A DNA stretch of 64,000 nucleotides. Source: Chiua virens (lineage: Eukaryota; Basidiomycota; Agaricomycetes; Boletales; Boletaceae). Below are positions 57,036-64,000 of this stretch, piece by piece; position 1 is the stretch's first letter; each line of letters opens with the position of its first letter. The translations under genes and the position numbers were made by a program. Where the stretch lies: contig JAHNUO010000004.1 in NCBI GenBank assembly GCA_019787685.1, positions 1,550,001 to 1,614,000 of the forward strand, in the 5' to 3' direction. The notes under the pieces were generated by a model. It was not told where the DNA came from. It searched no databases and worked only from the letters and a program-made list of their open reading frames with translations.

Positions 57036-58344
57036 ATGCCCACTCGTACTCGGCGCGTTCGCAGGGAACCGTCATCCGACCACATTGAAGAGGAAGATGG
57101 CCCCTCGCAACCACATGCCGATGACGTCGACAATGACGACAACTCTGAGGAGGACGTGCAGCCGGTTCGCAAAAACACTGTAAAAAAGGAAAAGAAGCCA
57201 AAGATTACCCGCGGTAGCACCGTAGCACCATCAGCCGGTCCTTCAAACGCGAACAACCAGTGACGACGGACGACGGCGAAATCGACATTGAAAACTTTCA
57301 TGACCAGCCCTTGGATAAGAAGGAGGGTGCCAAGCTGCATGGGATAGCACAGGACTGGGAGATGATTCGAAAGCAGATTCATCAGAGCTCGTTTAGGCTT
57401 GTCAAGGATGTCGCGATGTCACTCGCAGACGTGATGGAGGTCGGCGAGGCTGAAGGGGTCGGTGTTATCCTCACTTGTTACTTTCTCGTTCACCGATATC
57501 CGGCATCGCAGGCTCTGGACGAGGTTGACACCATCATGAAAAAGCTCCTCGATATCGAGCATGAAATGCAGTCTCACGAAGAATCGTTGAACAACCTCCA
57601 TCAGACCCTGATGCGTGGTGAAGTCGTGGTGCGCTGTTTATGCTTGTGTTCTCTCCCCGATCGTTCCGCAATTCCTCTGACAGGACCATGTCCTGGAGTC
57701 ATATGAAACCGAAGTACAGCGGCGGCTCGAAGAATACGAGACTAAGACCACACGTCAAAAATACGCTTCCAGTAATACTTATGTGGAATTCAAACAAGGA
57801 ATATTTGTATGTCTGCCGTACCACGCCACGAAAATGAGAGCTGACATGAGGTCCTCAGGAGGTGCAAAATCCCGGAGAAACGATTCCTCCCATCGGTGAT
57901 CTTGTCCCCAGAGGTTTGTTTCGGAATCACAACTTTATTTCTACAGGGTTAACCACGCGCCATAGAGGACGGTGACCCCAGCGACGACGAAGACGAACTA
58001 GAAATTGGCGGTGTCACTCAAGACTACAAGTGCCCCATTACCCTCGTGGTATTTGAGAACCCCATGACATCGTACGTGACAGCATCCTTATTGCACAGTA
58101 ATCTAAGGATCTTTTTCCCGCAGTCAAGTGTGTGGCCACTCTTATTCCCGTGCAGCGATCCAAGAGTTCCTAAAGAGGGCGGGGATGCACGGGAAGGCTT
58201 GTCCCACGTCTGGGTGTAACAAGCGGATTACGATGGAGAACCTCAAAGGTTGACAAGGAGCTGGAAAAGAAGGTAAAGATAGCAGTAAGGAAGCAGCGAA
58301 GACAACAAGAGATCGAGGAAGACGACGATGAAGTGATCGAGTAA
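57036..58344 (+). CDS. NSE2: SUMO E3 ligase Nse2/Mms21 of the Smc5-Smc6 complex
   Basis: SP-RING SUMO ligase that docks on Smc5 and acts in DNA repair. Start 57036 (MPTRTRRVRREPSSDHIEEE), with an acidic and a basic disordered N-terminal part. The helical Smc5-binding part: LHGIAQDWEMIRKQIHQSSF, ALDEVDTIMKKLLDIEHEMQ, SHEESLNNLHQTLMRGEVV, TEVQRRLEEYETKTTRQKYA. SP-RING: YKCPITLVVFENPMTSQVCG, HSYSRAAIQEFLKRAGMHG, KACPTSGCNKRITMENLK, with the C-x-H and two later cysteines that bind zinc. Frame shifts occur near 57257 (before VTTDDGEIDIENF) and at 58248 (extra G before VDKELEKKVKIAVRK). Ends in an acidic IEEDDDEVIE at 58342-58344. Confidence 0.88.
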
Positions 58345-58493
58345 CGAACATGCTTGTTATTGAAAATGCCATATAATACTATATTCCCGTGTAATATGAG
58401 CGTCCGTAGAGATATGTGTAGAATTCCTGTAAAACGCAAGGAACTTTAGTGTTGCCAACACCCGTGCAGGTTTTTCGAACACTCCCTCGCCGT

Positions 58494-61400
58494 TCAACTT
58501 GATAAATCAACCAATCCCCCCGCCTCCCTTACCCTCCGTTCCCTATCTTTATTGTCCCTCACGACCTTTTCAATCTCACACCCCAGCGCCCAACACCACG
58601 CATCCCGTTCCACCTTGCTCCTCGTCCTAAACACAACCAATCTATGACTTCCCTTTGACAGCTTCGGCACAGGCCCCGGTGCAGGCTGAAACCCGCCCGC
58701 AGGCGCATTCGGTCGTTCACTCCCATGCCGGTACGCCCCCGCACCCGAGGACTTGCGGTACCAAATCACAAACAGCTCATCCTCCTCCCGTTCGTCCGTT
58801 TCCAGCCCATCGCCGTACCGTCGCGGCAAATTGGGAGTCTCGGGGTTGTACTCGCTATTTCGCAACGCCAGCGCGGCAAAGTAGCCCGAACACACGTACG
58901 CGTCGAGCAGCCCAATTTCTTTCGAGTGGCGATGGTGCAACGTCGAGGTCGGGGACACGCTGAACTGGATCAACCGGCCGGGTAACAGGAACAGCTGTAC
59001 GAGCCTGACATCGAATGACCATCAGTAATTTGAAATCAAGTTGAGAATCAATGATGGGCGTCCGTGCATGTAGGACCCGGCGAAGACGGATGGCAGGAAG
59101 TACTGACTTGTATTGTCCCCTCAACCCTTTCCGCGTGAATGCCCTGCCAGCTTTGATGATACTCCGACAGCCACTCAACGGGCACCAGTTGTACAGTGAC
59201 GTCAGCACAGGTGCCTCACAATTAATAGGTGGCTCCGGTGGGGTCGAGTGTTCAATGCCATGGGTGCATTTTACTATTCGGGGTGTCAGTCGCGCGCGGG
59301 TACTCGCCACCAACGCGAAATCCATCTCATCTTTGACGTCTACACGATGACGCTGAGACCAATATGTAACCAGGGCACGGAGCCTCGTTACCCATTCAAT
59401 GCAATCCTGTGCTGAATGTGCCTCGAGACATGTATCAGCAAAACAAACGGCCCCCAAAACACGCGCAAGATGTACCTCGTAGCGTATGACATGTCCAGAA
59501 GCGAGGTCAACATCGAATGTCCGCCTGAGATGCAGTTGTGCCTTGTCTTGCACACGAGCATGCCCTTGATGCCCGCCTGTATCGCGTGCATCCTCTGCGT
59601 CTTGGGCGACATGCTCACCATCATCTTGAGCCAGGGGACCATATGCTCTTCGCACGGCACGGATGCTTTTGAGATCCAATGTGCCGAGCGCAGTGCGAAC
59701 CTGTTCAGCACCTCTCCAAACCTCGTCCTCAAAAAAACTCTGACTGTATTCATCTACACTTGGTCGTAACCCCGACATTAACCGCGAGAGGTGTGCGCTC
59801 GGCGGAGGTGGGGGGTTCGCGTCTGCCGGTAACAGGGAGAACAAATTGCCGTCGTGGGTCGCGAGATACACTCGTTGACGGCTCTGTTGACGAACACGGT
59901 CGAGGTAACCCTCGATGGCAGGTGGCTCGAACATTTTCTTCCCAGTATCAAGGTGTACAGAATCTGGAAAGTGCTCCGCTACACGCAACTCGAGATGAGC
60001 CGGCCTAGAACCCTGAAGGGTCGACGTCATGTGAGGTCAATATTCGGGGGAAAAGCGAACGGACGACCGAACCTGCCGCAGGGACAATCCAGACAAGATG
60101 GCCCACGGTCGTGCATTTCCGTCGATGTCTTGTTCCTGCCACCCCCAATCAAGCTGCCCTCCAAATCTCCATCCAAGTTCCAGCTTCTTTCCCGCCTGCA
60201 GCTCGCTGTCTATAATAGCATTCCAGCTCCTCAGTGCAGAACTGGAAGACCCGGATTGAGAAGAGAGCGAACGTTGTACCAAGGCAACAATAGTTATGAT
60301 AACTGAAGGTGTCATACGCGTTGTCGATGTTGACCGCCTCGGGTGCTGGAACGTCGATGGAAATGACTATGTCCACGTCCGGGCAACGGATATCAATGGT
60401 AGTTGGAATCTTTCCTCCGAGACGGCGCCTGTCAAAATACTGTCAGGGTATGATACAAGATTGATTTGATGGTACTGGCCAGAGATGCCACAACCAATCC
60501 CGTGCTCTAGTTCGGCTTTTGGCTTTGAAGACAAAAACGTTTGTACCTTCATTTTCGAGACCAAGGAAGGCACGTGCTCTAGAATATCGATCCCGGGGAG
60601 TCGGGGGACACGATATGCAGAACGAAAGGTCTACGAAGGAGTACAGGGAAACCGAGGTCCGCTCCGAAGCCAAAGGGATCAGGAAGGCAAGGTACTTGTG
60701 CCCTGTAATGTATTCTTTCCCAGGAATGGTCTGCTCGAGGCGATCAACGTTAGAAGTAGGACTGAGGATAGCATAGGGAGCATACATAATCCTCGTACAG
60801 CTCTAGCATATCCCTCCTCCACACGACCAGAAACTCCATGCAGTCTTCATGACGCATGTTGGTTGTTTGGCGGTTTTGAACCTCGTCGAAATGATTGGAA
60901 AGGGACTCGGACTTGGTGTAACATACTCTGACAAGCATTCTATCTTGGATACGGTCAGAGCCCGACGGCGATCGGTAGAGTGCTCCACAAACCTCGGAGG
61001 AAAATCTCATTAGGAGCTTGCGTTTCTTCCGTAGTCGCTTCCGCACTACATTCGACAACGTCTGTTCCCGTCCTTGCGAGAACAGTAGATGGGGACACGG
61101 GTGGCTCATCAGCCTTGCCATCCCCCAAAGGCAGTCCCCTAAGTTCAGCGTCATTAAGAGATCCGCTCTCCTTTGGCCGAAGCGGCGCCTTGCCCTTGGC
61201 ATCCCTATCCAAAATGGAAACACCGCGAAATCTCGGTCTGGGCTTCCTCGATGAAGTCACCGCAGGTTGCTTTAAAATGGATCTCGGAGCATCACTCCCC
61301 TGCGGTGCATCTTGGGAAGCCGCCGAGAGAAGTGGAGAATCGGAGGAGAAGGCGGATATGTCGCCACCGGGTGGTTCTGGGAGACTAGCAACCGAAGACG

Positions 61401-62007
61401 ACCCATGTGGAGACGGCGATTGGGGTGAAGGCGGCGACAGGTGTGATTTCGCGGTCCAGTATGAACGCGGCCCTGTGGACGAAAGCGCCGTCGTCGACGC
61501 ATACGGCACATGTGATTCGTGGTGAGACTCTTCGCGGACGACCGACGGAGGAGGGGGCAACGGGGTCGGGGCATGCTTGTCAAGCACGCTCACGCCGAGG
61601 ATACTGCCGACGTCAAAGGTGGTGCCCACCCAATGTGTGACGCCTGGCCCACTATGGCGGTACGTTTTACGCCGTAGAGAACGCATCCAGGAACATTCTT
61701 GCCACCGTTTCATCAACTCGTTGCGTATGGCTTCGCGTGCCACATCGTCCCAGTCCTCCTCTCTGCCACCTTGGCGTAGAAAGAAGGCGTGTGCGTTGCG
61801 ATCCAGGACGTCGCTCACTGCAGATGTGTAGGAGGCATCAAAGGAGCTTGGGTCGTTGGGATCGCCTGCCATGGATGTCATTTCGTGCATAACGGCCAAC
61901 AGCTTGTCTGGCAGGGGCCCAATGAATATACGGCGAGTCTGGGCCTTACATGCTGGTGTACTTGGGGTTTCTGAGGCGCGGTGGAGAGCAGAAGACTCGG
62001 CGGTCAT
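58494..62007 (-). CDS. PH-domain protein, Spo71/Mug56-like
   Basis: Large protein related to yeast Spo71 and fission-yeast Mug56, which act at the forming spore membrane. Start taken at 62007 (MTAESSALHRASETPSTPAC), since the frame upstream has only a GTG. N-terminal conserved part: TRRIFIGPLPDKLLAVM, DRNAHAFFLRQGGREEDWDD, IRNELMKRWQECSW, THWVGTTFDVGSILGVSVLD. A long serine/proline-rich linker follows, then MLVRVCYTKSESLSNHFDEV, NRQTTNMRHEDCMEFLVVWR, RDMLELYEDYV (PH entry), further PH-like strands (YIKFIP-type blocks GTNVFVFKAKSRTRARDWLW) and C-terminal KSIRAVRRAYGP, RLVVFRTRSKVERDAWCWAL, GCEIEKVVRDNKD. The WCWALGCEIEK end is a PH C-terminal helix. Role in basidiospore formation is inferred from yeast. 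Confidence 0.68.
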
Positions 62008-62261
62008 CTGTGCTCGCGGGTCGAGTGGAGACGGCGAGCGCACTCACAAGATGTCAGCTCGCTTCGTGGCTAGACTCATTGAGGCAAGTGACGTCACGAA
62101 CCGTGTTGGCAGGAACAAAGCAAGGCAAAGGCTCAAACACAAACATGTATTCTAGACTGTCCGTATGACTGTGAGTAGTGATGTGTGTATGCAATCAAAT
62201 AGGGCGAAGTTGTACACTAGGAAATGTCATGTCATGTATAAATCAATGCTTTATTGCCGAT
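62008..62261. other. Short gap between Spo71-like gene and alternative oxidase
   Basis: About 250 bp, holding the 5' flank of the PH-domain gene and the 3' end of the alternative oxidase gene; no further feature. Confidence 0.4.
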
Positions 62262-63834
62262 TCACTCGTTTTGCGGGACAGGATGTCGTGCGACTCCTGC
62301 ACGAATTGTTCCGCTTCGGATCTCTCGAACCTACAATTGTGTCAATGAGATCCAAGGTTTAGAACAGAGATACTCGCCCTAGTTTTGTACCCTTGGCGAA
62401 CATGTCCGGCTCACGGAACGCAAATGGATTCACATCCTTGGTGGGGTTAAGATTGGCCAAGCTGTGGTTGACAAATCGGTGGGTTGACTCGTCACTGCGG
62501 ACGGCGTATATGACGTCGAGGAGCTTGGCATCTGGAGCCAGTCTCCAATAGTCGATGGCAATCGCCGGCGCCGGCATGTCAGCCCACTTTTGGAGGTGGC
62601 CAGCTTCGATCTCCTCAATGCATCGCGTACTACCAATCAGGTCAGACAAGCAGAGAATCGCCTCGTGCAAACAGCACCTACTATGTCATCACGGCCTCTT
62701 CCTCCAGGTGTCCCACGAATCTGTGACACAACCGGGGGGAGATCATATAGGCGAGGACTGCGAACGGTACCGTGAGACGACGCAATGATGCCACGAGGCG
62801 TACGTACAAAACATATTGAAAAATGCACCCTGTGCACCCAGAACCAGTGCACGGAAAAACCAAGTGGGTTGTTTCAGCGTCATGAAAGTCCTTCACGGTA
62901 CGCGTGGATCAGTAATCAATTCCGAGGGAAAAGGAAAAATGACCACATACATCAAGTGCATACGTTCGTTCTCTGCTTCTTCGAGTAATGTGTGGATCCA
63001 CCCGGAATCACGTCGCTAGAGGTGGTGGTTAGCGATCCGAAATGAGACCACAATGTCGGTGATCTACCATGAGTCTGAGGCTGCCAAGATGCCTGAGCAT
63101 TGCTGCAACCATACCAGGTACACCTGCGACTGTTTCGAGGAACAAGATTCGCGACAACCAGGCCTCCTCTCCAAGAATGTAGCCCTTTGCTTTGAGTTCC
63201 TCGAGAGTCATCTTATGATTAGTAGGAAGAGGTCCAGGTTTGCGTTTGTATCCGGAAACGACATCGAAGCCCCATCTAATACGCTATGTTCAATGAGGGG
63301 TTGACAGACTAGACACTGAGGACGGACCTCGTCAGCTTGACAAGATTACAGGCAATCTTATCGGATGTTGTCTTTGCTTCTCTGTGGAGGATCTACAGGT
63401 TGTGTCAGCGAACAAGGTCAGAACTGAGTGAAAGATGCAAGGTACCTCGACGGATTTCATCTCTTCCTCGGTGTATACTGGATGAAAGAGAACCCAGTCG
63501 CCACGTACTTCCTGGGGCACAGTGCTGACCGCATCGACCTGGGTGAGCACTGACAGTGGGTCCTTCTTGTCCTCTGGAATATAATTAGATGTGATCCTCC
63601 GCACAAGAACTGAAACAAGGATTCACTTGTATGAAAGCCTTCTGTGCCGACGTTGGCATGTTCGTCGGGGCGCTTTTTGGCAAGTGAGTTATGATCGGTC
63701 GTCCCAGAATGGAAGCGCCCGACGAACGGAGGAAGCAGATAACGGTTAGGGGTTGCAGAGTAGACACATCGGACGACGGCAGAACGAAGACTCAGAGGGT
63801 GATGGCGAGCAGTGATTCTAAGCAAAGTGGACAT
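62262..63834 (-). CDS. AOX1: Mitochondrial alternative oxidase
   Basis: Inner-membrane di-iron ubiquinol oxidase that bypasses complexes III and IV. Start 63834 (MSTLLRITARHHPLSLRSAV), a mitochondrial presequence. Then DWVLFHPVYTEEEMKSVE, VLHREAKTTSDKIACNLVKL, RWGFDVVSGYKRKPGPLPTN, EEAWLSRILFLETVAGVPGM (first iron-ligand Glu in LET), VAAMLRHLGSLRLM, RRDSGWIHTLLEEAENERMH (ExxH), FVGHLEEEAVMTYTRCIEEI (LEEEA), and RSDESTHRFVNHSLANLNPT (final ExxH; usual form is RADEAxHR). Ends SEAEQFVQESHDILSRKTSE at 62262. All iron ligands are present and the spliced frame is continuous. Expression is usually induced when the cytochrome chain is blocked. Confidence 0.94.
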
Positions 63835-64000
63835 GAGTGTCGTATTGTGCGGTGACTCGGCCAGCGATGGACATCTTTAAGCCACTTACGACCCGAAGAC
63901 TCCCGACAAACTTCCGAGATGTGCCGCTGCTGGTGAGCGGTGCGGGACAATGTCACCGCTGACAATGAGGCTGTACACTGGCACTAACTCGGAGACTACA
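63835..64000. promoter_or_regulatory. Upstream flank of alternative oxidase at window edge
   Basis: 166 bp upstream of the AOX start, running to the window end. Presumably part of its promoter; no motif can be defended. Confidence 0.35.

Noticed and set aside
15312..58248. Euplotes-like programmed +1 frameshifting as explanation of the frame breaks
   Set aside because: The shift sites lack a shared slippery codon plus stop context, and some occur in homopolymers, fitting sequencing error better.
60980..61525. 181-codon plus-strand open frame
   Set aside because: It is the opposite-strand shadow of the serine/proline-rich linker of the Spo71-like gene and has low-complexity composition.
1..64000. 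tRNA, rRNA and CRISPR arrays
   Set aside because: Read by eye for B-box-like motifs, rRNA core and regularly spaced repeats; none found. A covariance-model search would be needed to exclude a diverged tRNA.

Overview
The window is nuclear DNA of a filamentous basidiomycete, most likely an Agaricomycete. Genes are dense and on both strands. Almost all are cut by many 45-60 nt GT-AG introns. Several families are typical of mushroom-forming fungi: expanded cytochrome P450s, Dal5-type MFS transporters, APC amino-acid permeases, Agaricomycete-style small Hsp20. I saw no rRNA, tRNA or CRISPR array. All gene limits below are exon-spanning and were joined by eye from protein family matches, so inner splice sites are approximate.

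Layout. 1-2352: 3' part of the DEAH helicase Dhr1/DHX37. 2453-8793 (-): SEN1 helicase, head to head with translin (8950-9972). 10215-11506: SAGA subunit Sgf29. 11755-12357: Hsp20. 12358-14601: gene-free AT-rich stretch with a small hairpin element. 14602-16733 (+) and 22394-24500 (-): two paralogous APC permeases in inverted orientation, enclosing ARC1, a 2-oxoglutarate oxygenase and a histone-fold gene. 24728-25399: mitochondrial uL6m. 26064-28286: MFS transporter. 29449-30272: V-ATPase subunit c. 30332-31047 (-): ZCCHC10-like zinc knuckle. 31398-32578: broken nucleotidyltransferase-like gene. 32664-33503 (-): ICMT-type methyltransferase. 34390-35782: Sec14. 36558-38877: second MFS transporter. 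39279-40880: a 533-residue membrane protein I cannot name.

41267-48260 is the structural highlight: a 2.4 kb inverted duplication of a cytochrome P450 gene, with a third P450 5' fragment at its outer edge. The spacer holds a decayed transposase and a 565 bp long-terminal-inverted-repeat element with TA target duplication, itself carrying what looks like a Tc1-type terminus.

49383-52739 (-) is an F-box protein. From 53 kb on, the window is rich in mitochondrial functions: NDUFAF6 (complex I assembly) divergent from SDHAF1 (complex II assembly), uL29m, uS12m, and alternative oxidase at 62262-63834. Among these sit the SUMO ligase NSE2 (divergent from uS12m) and a Spo71/Mug56-like PH-domain protein.

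A recurrent oddity is single-base frameshifts, nearly all extra bases, inside otherwise well conserved genes, including ones expected to be essential (SEN1, DHX37, uL29m, NSE2). I read them as probable sequence or assembly indels; they should be checked before any of these genes is called a pseudogene.
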